Of a DNA stretch of 64,000 nt, positions 23,701 through 35,033 are shown piece after piece. The first letter of the stretch is position 1, and every line of letters begins with the position of its first letter. Source of the stretch: Phaeodactylum tricornutum CCAP 1055/1 (lineage: Eukaryota; Bacillariophyta; Bacillariophyceae; Surirellales; Neidiaceae); assembly GCF_000150955.2 (NCBI RefSeq), contig NC_011675.1, forward strand, positions 965,020 to 1,029,019. Reading direction: 5' to 3'. Position numbers and translations under genes: made by a program. The notes beneath the pieces were generated by a model. It made no database searches and was not told the DNA's origin. It saw nothing but the letters and a program-made list of their open reading frames with translations.

Positions 23701-25304
23701 AACCAACAGCCGAATCTGAAAAGAGGAAAGATAGATATGTTTCGACAGCTATTGTTTGTGAGAAGCCTAGGAGTAACTTCAGTCTGATTGAATCAACGAA
23801 AGATACAGCAGAAACCGCTGCGGCCCCCGATTCAATTTCGATAGTAGATTCAAAAGTTGATTCCAAAGACACGGCTTATTCAACAACTGGCGCTTTGCTT
23901 TGTGGTAAGCCTGGGAGCGACATAAGCCCGATTGATTCAGCCGATAACGTCAAAAATGAAATTGAGCTTCCTGGTGTAAGAGTAGCTGGAGTGAAAGAAG
24001 AAAGTGGAAGCGAGGGATTGCGGGAGAAAGTCAGCCTTGCGCATACTGGTACGTCTAACGACATACATCTTTTGTCAAGAGGCGCCACTGATGCTGATGT
24101 GTCTAGAGATAACGCTCATGTTGGCGCAAACGCAGTTTGCGTTGTAGAATTAAAAGCTAACGATGAACCTCCGCTAGAAGAATCGGGCGGTAACGGAGGC
24201 CTGACAAACGAAAGCGATGGGGTCGCTGCTTCACTCATAGAGAAACAAGCTACCATCCAGATAGCTGGAGGGAATCTTTCCGAAACCCAAACGGAGCCAA
24301 TCGATTCGGAGGATGGATGTATCGACGATTCTGTCAACACTGCAGTCCAATCTGGCGAGTTGGATGAAAAGGAGGGAAGTGCAACAGAACAAAATCGGGA
24401 TGAAGTGATTGCCACCATCGACAAGAAAGCGAGCAAAAGGCTTATGGACAGCGCGATCTCAACCCACACTGAACCCACCGAATCTTCGAGTGAAATTTCG
24501 ACAAAAAGTGCTCTGGCGAGCAGAAGCCCTCTCGTCAATAGAAAGAGGCCGCTGAATTCGGTTGAATCCAACACATGGGATGAAGATGCTCCCATTGAAA
24601 ATGCTTTGTTTGAAACCCCACAGCATTTCTTAAATTTTTGTAAAACAAAGCACTTTCAGTTTGATGAGCTTCGACGAGCCAAACACTCCACTTTGTCGAT
24701 ACTCTTTCAGCTGCACAATCCTATGGCTTCACACGTTCTTCAGCAGTGCGGATCGTGCTACCGAGATATAACCTGCGATGCCAGGTACCATTGCAATGTT
24801 TGCTCCAACTTCGACTTGTGCCAAGAATGCTACAGCTCAGTAATGAAGAAGGAGTTTGTTCTGAATGACTCCCGCTTCGCTCATGACACGAGCCACACGT
24901 TTTCTCCCATTGATACGGAAATGCTTGAAGAAACGAAAACACGCGAAGAACGTCAGAAATCCTTAACGGCGCATGTTGAACTCCTGGAGCACGCTGTACC
25001 TTGCCAAGGCCCACCAGCATGCTCTCTGGAGAACTGCCAGCGCATGAAAAAACTCGTCGAGCACGTGGGAACTTGTATGATCCAACCAAAGAAGGACTGC
25101 AAGATTTGCAGTCGACTCCTGTCGCTATGTACAATACATTCGCGTTTGTGCGCTATTCGCGGACCTTGTCCGATTCCCTTTTGTGACCGAATCCGAGAGC
25201 GCAACAAACGACTACGCCAGCAGCAAGATCTTGTGGACGACCGGCGCCGACAAGCTCAAAATGAATTGTACCAATCCTCTGAAGAGCCATCTATAACAAC
25301 TTGA
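17716..25304 (+). CDS. p300/CBP-type histone acetyltransferase
   Basis: Transcription coactivator that acetylates histones and regulators in the nucleus. Four exons: 17716-19454, 19528-21839, 21918-22552 and 22623-25304. Introns of 73, 78 and 70 nt all have GT-AG ends, and the frame is continuous for 2455 residues. The ATG at 17716 (MQSNSGG) is preferred to an in-frame TTG at 17677. Domains in order: a Gln/Met/Asn-rich N-terminus with poly-Q; KIX-like (about 19345-19660, split by intron 1); TAZ1 zinc finger (20340-20580, CKAGSNCTTKFC); Gln-rich coiled coil; basic stretch; bromodomain (21515-21840, a VDPIALGLPDYFDVVKHPM block); Cys-rich PHD/RING-like (21950-22320); KAT11 acetyltransferase (22623-23290, VYVYEYGQEC and YLRYVKERGFHTAHIWSCPL); a 1.3-kb low-complexity insertion with internal repeats; the remainder of the domain (FDELRRAKHSTLSILFQLHNP); ZZ finger (24740-24840); and TAZ2 (24960-25220). 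Plant HACs carry a zinc finger where this protein has the insertion. Confidence 0.93.
23541..23985 (+). repeat. three-copy degenerate coding repeat inside the acetyltransferase insertion
   Basis: Units of roughly 51 codons start at 23541 (MGEATSKSEK), 23694 (MGEPTAESEK) and about 23851. Each contains a KPGSD/KPRSN-hydrophobic-DSA/ESTKD core: LFEKPGSDTSLVDSAKD, VCEKPRSNFSLIESTKD and LCGKPGSDISPIDSADN. The units differ by substitutions and small gaps, and the third lacks part of the start. This is direct reading of the translation; function is unknown. Confidence 0.75.
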
Positions 25305-25770
25305 GACTGCAAGTCACTGTTTAACGTCAGAATGTCGTTGCTGTAGATATGTTCCTTTTCATTGTTGATGCTGGGATGAGTAAAGTTGGTTTTTTAAAAG
25401 ACTGCAGTAGTAGGTTACTGTTAGTTGCCAAGAATACTGCTTGCGCCTTGCTTCAAATGACGAACAACTAGCTGTAGTAGCTTACAGTTAGCCACTAACT
25501 GGAAAGAGATTTCACAGACAATTTTACTCCTTACATCAATAGTAAAGAAATTCTCTATCTGGGTGTTGGACAGACGAGAAATGGCAGTTCGCTGTAAAGT
25601 ACGACCAATCTGATCAGTAAAGATTGGGACATGGTAGTAAGTCGGCCGAAGAGCAGCCAGGCCCCTTTCGATCGGTTTTAAGCTACGAATAGTCTTGAGT
25701 TTTTGCGAGGCACCTCAAAAGTCCGCCTTTCATAAATTCGTTACATTGGATCGGAATACGTTTCGTCAAA
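25305..25770. other. intergenic between p300/CBP and PRP22 genes
   Basis: 466 bp holding the 3' end of the acetyltransferase gene and the promoter of PRP22. Two related phrases, CTGCAGTAGTAGGTTACTGTTAG and a GCTGTAGTAGCTTACAGTTAG segment, recur about 65 bp apart. Nothing else is recognised. Confidence 0.4.
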
Positions 25771-28700
25771 ATGGGAAAGAAGACAAAGCAACCCTTGGCC
25801 CCTGTGGAACGCCTTCAGGAGTTATCTCTAATTAAGAAAGTGAGCGAAGAAATGGCGCCCCATTTAGATGGCTTGCAAGACAAGACTCTAGCCGAGTTCG
25901 TCATTTCCATGACTGAAACGCAGGTGAAGAAAATGCTCAAAGCGGATGATCGCGATGACTTGAATGCTGTTCAAGGCCTTCGATCAAGTCTTATGGAGAA
26001 CGGATCGGCTAGTTTCCCATTGAGTCTGTGTTCCGTACTTGTGACGTTGGTGCGCGACCAGAGTCCGAGGATCGAACGATTTCGGGCAAAGCTGGCGGAA
26101 AGGCGTAAGAAGGTGGGCGTACAGAACGACAAACCCCACGTTTTGGCTAGCATGGAAACGTCATTTCGAAAAGAAGAGCTGGGTACTGAGTTTCCTGGTT
26201 TGGCAAAACCAAATCTTTCCCATAGTATTCCATTAGACGCAGACTTCTACGAACACGTCTCGAAGAAGGAAGATGATATATACAACGTGAACAAACGACA
26301 GGCCGTGGAATCTAGGCAACCTCGCAATGTGTCCAATTTGCCTTCGTGGATGACAAAGGACGACTCTGCACTTCCTTCGAAACGTCCTCGGCCTGACGAC
26401 ACGTTGGAACTCTATTGTATTTATCAAGGAACAGTACAGAAAATAATGGATTTCGGAATGATTGTCGACCTTAGAATAGGTAGCAGAACGGAAGAAGGCG
26501 TAGTCTACAACTCTCATGTGTCAAAATCTCGGACTGAACATCCAAAGGATGTGGGGTTTCGTCGAGGGCAGCCTGTCCGCGCCAAAGTTATATCATTAAA
26601 AAACTCAAAGGTGATTCTGAGTCTGAAAGACGTTGACCAAGTCACCGGAAATGATCTGATGCCACATAGGTCTTTGGCTGGGGTAGATACAGGTGAACTA
26701 GCTCGTGGCATAACCAGTACAGTGGATGGGAATATTGGTGGGATAGCATCCTCAGTGGTGCATCCAGGATTAGATGTAGCAGCTTTGAAGCGAAGAGAAG
26801 CCGAAGAAGAGGCCTCACGAGCGGTGCAGAGCCACATGGCAAATGGACATTATGGCCCAGCTTCACAGGAACGCCGAGAAGAGGGTAGAACTTTTCGAAG
26901 AAAGAAACAACTGAATGAACAGGAGCTCTTTGAAGCTCAACAGCTCATACGATCAGGAGTCTTACCGGTAGATCAGTATCCGACATATGACGCAGAAGGG
27001 GGACTTGGTATGTTAGCTGTTGAAGAGACCGAAGAAGAGACCGAAGTAGAGTTGGCGGAAGTAGAACCTGCCTTTTTGAGAGGACAAACTCGACGGACCG
27101 GTCGGGATTTAGAACCGATCAAAATCGTCAAGAATCCGGATGGATCGCTACAACGCGCTGCCATGCAACAAGTTTCTTTATCTAAAGAGCGCCGAGAACT
27201 GCGACAAGCGCAAGCAAACCAGCTAATCGACTCGATTCCAAAGGATTTGAATCGACCTTGGGAAGACCCTTTGCCAGAAGCCGGGGAACGGCACTTTGCT
27301 CAGGAATTGCGCAGTATTAATATAAGCTCGTTTGACGGCGCCCCAGAGTGGAAGAAAAAAGCAGAGAACAAAACGTTGTCGTATGGAATAATTTCAAGCA
27401 AGTCTATTAAAGAGCAACGAGAAGGGCTCCCCATCTTCAGACTCAAGAACGAGCTTTCTGAGGCTATTTCAAGCAATCAAGTTTTAGTAGTGATCGGAGA
27501 AACTGGATCTGGAAAGACCACCCAAATGACCCAGTACATGCACGAGTTAGGCTTGACGAAACGTGGGATGGTTGGTTGTACGCAACCGCGTCGTGTTGCT
27601 GCAGTATCCATTGCCAAGCGCGTTGCAGAGGAGTTTGGTTGTGAGCTTGGCGAGCAAGTCGGATATTCTATCCGCTTTGATGATATAACATCCTCCGAAA
27701 CATTGATTAAGTATATGACCGATGGAATGCTCATGCGAGAGTACTTGGCGGACAATGATCTGAAAAGATACTCCGCACTGATGTTGGACGAAGCCCACGA
27801 GCGCACCGTTCATACCGATGTTCTCTTTGGATTGTTAAAAGATTTGTGTCGACGCCGACCAGATTTGAAAATAGTAGTGACAAGTGCGACGCTCGATGCC
27901 GAAAAATTTTCTACATACTTTTTCCAGTGTCCAATCTTTACGATCCCAGGTAGAACTTTTCCTGTTGAAATTTTATACACGAAAGAACCTGAACCAGACT
28001 ATATGGACGCCGCATTGGTACGCAATTCGTCGAAGACTCGTCATAAACTTACAAAGTGTTTCACTCTAACCATTTCATTCGAATCATTTTTCAGATAACA
28101 GTTATGCAAATCCATTTGTCGGAACCGGCTGGCGACGTTTTAGTTTTCTTGACAGGGCAGGAAGAGATCGATACCTGTTGCGAGACGCTATACACGAGAA
28201 TGCAAGCGTTAGGAGATCTAGCACCAGAGCTGATTATACTTCCTGTTTATTCATCGCTTCCATCAGAAATGCAGTCTCGTATTTTCGAGGCTGCTCCGCC
28301 TGGTTCGCGGAAGTGTGTGGTGGCAACGAACATCGCTGAAGCATCTTTAACGATTGATGGTATCTACTACGTCGTAGATCCAGGTTTCTCTAAGCAAAAA
28401 GCTTTCAATCCTAAACTTGGTATGGATTCGCTTGTTGTGACTCCCATTAGTCAAGCATCAGCCCGACAACGGGCAGGACGTGCAGGCCGCACTGGGCCTG
28501 GCAAATGCTACAGATTGTACACCGAAAATGCATTTAAGACGGAAATGCTCCCTACCAACATCCCAGAGATTCAGAGAACAAATCTTGGGAATGTTGTGCT
28601 TCAGCTCAAGGCTATGGGTATCAATGATCTTCTCGGGTTTGACTTTATGGATCCACCGCCGGTGGCAACGTTGGTGGGCGCCCTCGAGTCACTCCACGCA

Positions 28701-29468
28701 CTTGGAGCGCTCGACGAAGAAGGCCTACTCACACGACTCGGTCGCAAGATGGCAGAGTTTCCTTTGGAACCGAATCTCTCTAAAATGCTTATTCTCTCAG
28801 TCGATTTGGGATGTTCCGAAGAAATTCTAACTATCACAGCCATGCTGTCTGTTGAGAACCCATTTTATCGCCCTCGCGATAAGCAGGCTCAATCCGACAT
28901 GAAAAAGGCTAAGTTTCACCAAGCAGAAGGCGATCATCTTACGTTGTTAGCGGTGTACAAGGCATGGGAAGCTTCCAAGTTTTCAAATCCGTGGTGCTTC
29001 GAAAATTTTGTTCAGGCCCGAAGTATGCGACGAGCGCAAGATGTACGGAAACAGCTTGTCACGATTATGGACAGGTACCGCTTATTACTTATCAGTGCTG
29101 GCAAGAACTACAAGATTATTTGCAAAGCAATCACTGCCGGATTTTTTACGAACGCGGCCAAAAAGGATCCTCAAGAGGGCTACCGAACTCTGGTCGACCA
29201 AAACCCGGTCTATATCCACCCATCATCTGCAGTATTCAACAAAAACCCTGAATATGTCATCTACCATGAGCTTGTTTTAACAACGAAGGAGTACATGAGG
29301 AACATCCTCGTGATCGACGCCAAATGGCTGTACGAGCTGGCACCTTCATTTTACAAGCAGGCCGATCCGAACAGAATTACCAAGACAAAGCGCAAGGAGA
29401 AGATCGAGCCTCTTCATGACCGTTTCAATCCAAAAGATTCCTGGCGCTTGTCAAAACGTAAGGGATAG
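25771..29468 (+). CDS. DHX8: spliceosomal DEAH-box RNA helicase PRP22 / DHX8
   Basis: ATP-dependent helicase that releases spliced mRNA from the spliceosome. Exon 1 is 25771-28017, a 77-nt intron follows (28018-28094, GTACGC to CAG, phase 0), and exon 2 is 28095-29468, giving 1206 residues (human DHX8 is 1220). The join restores [19 protein letters not shown], a conserved family block. Domains: N-terminal helical DHX8 region (residues 10-110), S1 RNA-binding domain (about 210-293, [17 protein letters not shown]), then the helicase core with [48 protein letters not shown] and [12 protein letters not shown], followed by the HA2/ratchet and OB-fold C-terminus ending RLSKRKG. Splicing factors are plausible neighbours to any intron-bearing genes, so no special context is read from location. 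Confidence 0.95.
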
Positions 29469-31390
29469 TGGTCAATGCCCACGACGTTACATATCAAATA
29501 ATAATTTGAAAATTTACATCCTTGTGAACTATGTTTAGACGCAAAGCATTTATCAGATAACACGGAAACTGACAAGAGACTCTCAAGAAGTCCGAAAAGA
29601 ATTTTATGACAATCGAATCAACCAGCGTTTCTCAACATTTTACCGTATCTTTATACATATATTGTGTATCCCCTACTATTGTCTTCACTCTTTCACAGTG
29701 AAATCCCTTTTCATTGGTTCGGCAAACAAGACTTCACCTCTAAGAGTAAATGCTTTGTGCTTCGGCCTCGGAGTCGGAAAACTCCGCACGTTAGTCACAG
29801 TCACAAACTGCTTGCATCTTCATTCTTTGAAATATCAGCTCGGCAGCCGCAATATTCTTTCCACCATGACTCGACAGGTCGCTTATGAGAGAAATCGCCG
29901 AAAATGATGGAGCCAGAATGAAGTTTCAGCTGATTTCTGCAATGCGCCTGTGGTTTCAATCGGCAAATGCACAAGCCAGCCATTTTGACATGCGTCTTTT
30001 TCTGTGGCTGCTTACAGTTAGAGAATTGATTCCGTGGCTTCTGCTCATCGATCAATTGTTTGTATTTGAAAAAGAATATTGGTAAGCTGCTTACAAATTG
30101 TGTTCAGATTATCTTCGTTGAGCTCGCTTGGTCCCGGCTTTCTTTCAGAAATCGCAGTCTGCCACTTTGCCCTCAGAAACCGAACAACCGCAGCTTTGGC
30201 GGCTCTGGCACTTCCGGCTATCGCTATCGTAGATAGAACTACCCTTTCAAAAGCCACGGTGGAAACAAATGTCAAAGAAGCTCGGATTTGGTTGCAGAAC
30301 TGATGGGGGACACGGACCAGGGCAAGCCTCGTTTGCGCGGCATCATAGAACCGAACTGGTCAAAGGAAGGAATGTAGAGTAAGCAAACCATCATTTCGCC
30401 GCTTCCATTACCAAGAGAACCGACCAAGAGCCCTACCTTGTATGTCATTCGTATAAACGTGCACTGAATCGCCCCAGCATGTGAACGCACCATCTCGAAT
30501 GGCCATCGACAATTCCTTCCGACCGAAAACGCAAACACCACAAGCTTTCTGAGAGGGCTTATTCTCACATCCGTACATGACATCTTCGTTGAAGTCTACT
30601 AGGACAAGAAGCCACCGAGTCTTGTGCCGAACCATCGTGTAGCAAATCGGCGAGGCGAAGCTATTACAACCTTAACTGGGTCAGTACAGCGTGTTGATTG
30701 TGAACAAAACCAATGGCCAGACGGATTCGCAAGTTCACGACAGCTTTCGACGGTGAGAATGATGGTATCGCTTCGGGTCGGGTCGGTACTTTGCGGGACT
30801 GGCAACGTCGGCAGAGGGACTCACGGTCACTTCACTGTCTGTATCGACTGACGACTGACTCGTCTGATTCACTGTCAGGTTTCTGATCTAAGTTTATCAA
30901 ATGCTACTACTTGAGGTAGTCGTATCATTTGAAACTGCAACTTACAAAATCGAAGGTCCTTGCAACATTTCTGACATGGGTAATTTCATAGGATGTTACA
31001 ATGTCGAGCTTGTATCACTCGGATACAACAGACCACTTTAGGAAAGGGATTTTTTTTTGTCGAAAATAGGATGACATCAACAGGAAGTACGTTCATAGCC
31101 CTTTATTTATAATTGGATGGGTCAATCCGACGTACGCATGTGTCTTTTGACCTTGTCATCCATAACCAGATTGACCCGTCACTGTGCAATACGTCACGCC
31201 AATGAAAGACCCCCGGATAAAGGGCCTAAAATTCAGTCTCGTGCAAAACACGCAGGATGATGCACCTGAACAGGTGACGTGTTCGCGCAGTCGAATGAGT
31301 TCCGAAGCCATCAGAGGCGAATTTATTTTGCAACTGTTTGACCCCATAAAACCATTCCTAGGAGATTTTGATAAACACTTGAAAATAACG
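29469..31390. other. 1.9-kb intergenic region upstream of LHCX
   Basis: No gene is supported. Several frames of 60-100 codons exist (for example plus-strand 29885-30085 with an ATG, ending in a hydrophobic stretch), but none has family content or a convincing splice partner. It contains the TTCACTGTCAGG motif near 30868 and a T9 run near 31050. The last 250 bp look like the LHCX promoter. Confidence 0.45.
31191..31280. promoter_or_regulatory. paired TGACGT boxes upstream of LHCX
   Basis: ACGTCA at 31191-31196 (TGACGT on the minus strand) and TGACGT at 31275-31280 lie 111-200 bp before the LHCX start codon, with GCCAATG between them at 31198. TGACGT is the core recognised by stramenopile aureochrome bZIP photoreceptors and by CRE-type bZIPs. 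Binding here is inferred from sequence only. Confidence 0.35.
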
Positions 31391-32105
31391 ATGAAGTTCG
31401 CTGCCACCATCCTTGCTCTTATCGGCTCTGCCGCTGCTTTCGCTCCGGCCCAAACAAGCCGTGCGTCTACTAGCCTTCAGTACGCGGTAAGGATGTCTCT
31501 AGTATCTTTGTTGAATCATATCCAGACCATTGATCTTACACGACCGTGGTCCTTCTTACATAAACCTGCAGAAAGAAGATCTAGTTGGAGCCATTCCTCC
31601 GGTCGGATTCTTCGACCCTCTTGGATTCGCTGACAAGGCCGATTCCCCCACTTTGAAGCGATACCGTGAAGCTGAGCTCACCCACGGACGTGTTGCCATG
31701 CTTGCTGTCGTTGGATTCCTTGTCGGCGAGGCGGTAGAAGGTTCGTCGTTCCTCTTCGATGCTTCTATCTCTGGCCCGGCCATCACCCACCTTTCTCAAG
31801 TCCCGGCCCCCTTCTGGGTCCTCCTCACTATTGCTATCGGTGCTTCCGAACAGACCCGTGCCGTGATCGGCTGGGTGGATCCCGCCGATGCCCCGGTTGA
31901 CAAGCCCGGTCTTCTCCGTGACGACTACGTCCCGGGTGACCTCGGATTCGACCCTCTCGGCCTCAAGCCTTCTGACCCGGAAGAACTGATCACTCTCCAG
32001 ACGAAGGAACTTCAGAACGGACGTCTTGCTATGCTTGCCGCTGCCGGTTTCATGGCTCAGGAGCTTGTCAACGGGAAGGGAATCCTTGAGAATCTTCAGG
32101 GTTAA
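31391..32105 (+). CDS. LHCX: LHCX-type stress light-harvesting protein (plastid thylakoid)
   Basis: Fucoxanthin-chlorophyll antenna protein of the LI818/LHCX clade, which in diatoms mediates energy-dependent photoprotection (NPQ). Exon 1 (31391-31486) encodes the signal peptide and AFAP plastid motif (MKFAATILALIGSAAAFAP). An 85-nt intron (31487-31571, GTAAGG to CAG, phase 0) follows, and exon 2 is 31572-32105, giving 209 residues. Seen: VGFFDPLGF, the first chlorophyll-binding helix YREAELTHGRVAML, a central hydrophobic helix (FWVLLTIAIGASEQTRA), DLGFDPLGLKPSD, and the third helix KELQNGRLAMLAAAGF. The KPSDPEEL segment before helix three favours LHCX over LHCF and LHCR. Phaeodactylum has four LHCX genes; I think LHCX1 is the closest but cannot prove which one. 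TGACGT boxes upstream suggest light control. Confidence 0.88.
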
Positions 32106-32816
32106 AGAGTGCATCCATCCAAAACTGGAGGTATGGCTGGTCACATGCACAGAGTTAACAACCAATCCCTTTTCAAGCGAAGCTCGCATGGTCTGCCGCA
32201 ACAAAATTTAGTTGATGCCACCACATAGAACGCTGTAACATAGCCTAAAGCGCAGGTTTTATAATCAAAATGTATGGAAGCAACTTTGTCCTTTTGAAGC
32301 GGCTTTCTCAACGTATGGAGATAGACAATATCTTGGAGATTTGTGCGTCTGGGTTTGATTGGTTTGCAATCCTTGTATAGCATTTACCAATTGTGCCGAA
32401 GTCGACCGAACTATTGTTTCCGATTATACCCATGGGTGCGATACACAAAGAGAAATCCATGGAACAAGACTTACGAAAATTCGTGGTAGTTCCGAAGGAA
32501 CGCACTGACTGTGACTTGTGACTGACTGTCATAGCTAGCACGCACTGACTGTGACTTGTGACTGGCTGTCATAGCTAGCTAAAACAGGCATCACAGTCAG
32601 GCGGTTGTACTGATAGGGCAGGCAAAGTACAGGCACCAAAATTCGGACGAAACAACGCGACAAGATCAGTACCGCGTACGGCTTTTTGTTTACGGAACTA
32701 TTCCCACCTTATCTGGACCATGGACATCGTGACAGCCACATTGCACAACGCTTCATGATTCAAATTATTGTCCCAATGCATTCGTCCACTGGCTAAAGTA
32801 TTAGACGAGAATCATT
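32106..32816. other. intergenic between LHCX and coiled-coil gene
   Basis: About 710 bp without a gene. It contains the 40-bp tandem duplication at 32501-32580 and a further TCACAGTCAG at 32591-32600. The last 100 bp precede the next start codon. Confidence 0.5.
32501..32580. repeat. 40-bp near-perfect tandem duplication
   Basis: Units 32501-32540 and 32541-32580 differ at two positions (A/G at unit base 25 and the last base). Each unit contains CTGACTGTGACTTGTGACTG and GTCATAGCTAGC, so the recurrent TGACTGTGA motif is present twice here, with another in inverted orientation just after. Confidence 0.9.
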
Positions 32817-34506
32817 ATGGTAGAGCGGGTCCCTTTGGAAGAATACCAAGCGGAGCCATCGAAAAAAGGTGAGGTTCTGGAGCACGCTGTGACCTCGTCC
32901 ACCAGTGCTGCTATAGCTCGAAGCAACGGTCATTCCAATTCTACAGGTCCGCCAACAAATGTGAATCTTGGACAGCCAGATCTCCACAAATTGGGGTCTT
33001 CTCCCTTATCAGCAGCTGTAGACTTGATCAAAACTTTGGATACTGCCTTTGCCAAAATGAACTCTTACGCTGTAACGGCGGCATTCGACGCCGAAGAAGC
33101 CCGCCGGAACGCCCGAGCGGCTTCACAAGTCGCCTTGCGATTTCAAAAAGAAGGGTTCGCGACAACTGACCAGGACCCAATTTTGAAAAACCTGGGAATC
33201 TCACTTCCCGGGCACACCACAACAGATGTGACCTTAGCATCGCTTGCCCACAGTTCGACAGCGGACTCCGACTTTTACAGATCCGATAGTCCGCGGAAAC
33301 GAAAGAATATATCGTTTCCACCAACGCAGACGCAATTCTCAAATGGTACTGTCAATGGAAATGGACAGCCTGCACAAACCCACGACGAAGATATGGGATC
33401 ACTCAGCCTCCAGTTAGAAAGGTCCAAGCAGAATCTTCAATGCGAGCGAAGGTTGCACGATGAGACAAAATCAGCATTGACACAGGCCTACTTTCAGAAT
33501 AGCAAACTCCAAAAACAAATTGAATGTTTATTAAAAGATTTGGAAAGCCAGCGCGAAAGTAGTCTTCACAAGACAGAAACCTTGGAAGAAGAGCTTGAAA
33601 GGAGTCATGTTCGTATACAAGCAGCCGAAGAAGACGCGCAACTTGCCCTTGATTTAGCTAAGAGCAATTCTGAAAGCCGGGAACAGCTAGAAAGCTGGCT
33701 TCAACGGGCGTTACAAGAGATCGAGTATCTGAGAGAAAGTTTAACATTACCGCATGATGACCGAGAGTCGCCTTCGCCAAAGCATGTAAGGTTTGCGAAT
33801 ACTCCTAGTATCAAGTTGTATTCACCGTCGCCAGACCGACCGTTAGCAACTCACCACCATGACATGGTGGGGAAATCAGCGCGTTCGGTAATATCGGCTG
33901 GTCGAAAAGTTCTGCGTCGGTCGTCGCTCTATCAAGATACCGAAGACGAAATCGCGAGGAAATCAATGGAACGAAGACAACAATTGAGGAAAAAACTCCT
34001 TGCACCAACATCTTCAGATCATACGTCAAAAGATGCACCCCCATTTTCGCCCCCTCATTCAAGCACTGCGTCAACAATGGCGCCAGTTGCAACTACCCTT
34101 GCCAATACAACTCCATTTCTTGTGTCTGCTGAGGATAGGCTGAACGAAATGGCCCGCACTGCTACGAAGATAATTTGTAGTAGTGGTCGGCGAATGTCCC
34201 TCAACGGGCGGTGGTGGAATACCGAGAACAAAGACTCTGATCTATCTTCAACTGTTCCTGATGTTCCTTTGGATGCTTTGACCAAACACTATTGTAGCGC
34301 CGTCGAGGTAAGGTGGACGTTGTTAAAGCTGGAGAGATGATTCATGCTGCGTTCCAGCCCCGAATTTTTGACGCTGACTGTAAAATCATGTGCCCTTTCC
34401 TCAGATTGAACTTGATCGAAAACAGAAGGAGATCCTCGAGCTTGAGTCTCTGTGTGCTTTGTGGGAGCAAGGCATTGCCGCTGATACGGATACCGCATCT
34501 AGTTGA
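32817..34506 (+). CDS. unknown coiled-coil protein
   Basis: Two exons: 32817-34307 and 34405-34506, with a 97-nt intron (GTAAGG to CAG, phase 0), giving 530 residues. Splicing extends the first frame by a conserved-looking helix (IELDRKQKEILELESLCALWEQG). Not recognised as a family. Seen: a helical Ala-rich stretch at about residues 65-115 (SAVDLIKTLDTAFAKMNSY), a long coiled coil at about 195-305 rich in Glu, Leu and Gln, a basic Ser-rich segment (SARSVISAGRKVLRRSSLY), a second helix (EIARKSMERRQQLRKKLL), and MARTATKIICSSGRRMSLNGRWW followed by the C-terminal helix. No signal peptide or membrane segment. A structural or cytoskeletal role would fit but is not shown. Confidence 0.7.
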
Positions 34507-35033
34507 GCAGACCTGCTATATCGCATGCTGCTTGAGTAGATTAGGCAAAACACCGAGCAAAAAACAACGTTTCCCATTACTTTGGGGAGGAATCATGTCC
34601 CTTGAGTGTGTTACATCTAACCGAGAAGATACTCTCGGCGATTCATATCATTAACAACCCTTCCTCTAGTGCCGATCGCGCCGAAACTCTTACTGCTACT
34701 AATACTCAAAAAGCCAAAGAAAATTGTTACCCTGGAACAAGTATAAAGCCCTATTTGACTACCTATTCAGAATGCGAATGGATTCTTAAACTTTACTGTC
34801 AACGGTATCGACTCGTTTATGACTGACAGTGACGCCAATCCGATTTCTCCACTTATGTGATTGTTCTTTCTAGCGGCACACGACCGGCACGCAACCGGCG
34901 CGTGCCCAATTTTGAAATTCACCCCAAAACCTATTCTACGTAGGAATCTACGTCACTGTCAAAACGGAATGCCTCCAACCTTTCACACCTTTGCATCACA
35001 CAATATGGATCTTACCAAGTTTTGATTTCCAAC
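34507..35033. other. promoter region of surface-protein gene A
   Basis: 527 bp. It contains GACTGACAGTGACG (34821-34834), a 7-bp inverted repeat GGCACGC/GCGTGCC (34886-34892 and 34900-34906), a palindromic CTACGTAG near 34937, and ACGTCACTGTCA (34950-34961), which overlaps a TGACGT-type box with the recurrent motif 73-84 bp before the start codon. No gene is seen. Confidence 0.45.

Noticed and set aside
30045-30275. Minus-strand frame with Ala/Arg-rich sequence near 30.2 kb
   Set aside because: Short, mirrored by an Ala-rich frame on the other strand; composition effect more likely than a gene.
29885-30303. Possible two-exon small gene upstream of LHCX
   Set aside because: The GTAAGC donor after the hydrophobic frame gives either a 32-nt intron or an immediate stop with available acceptors.
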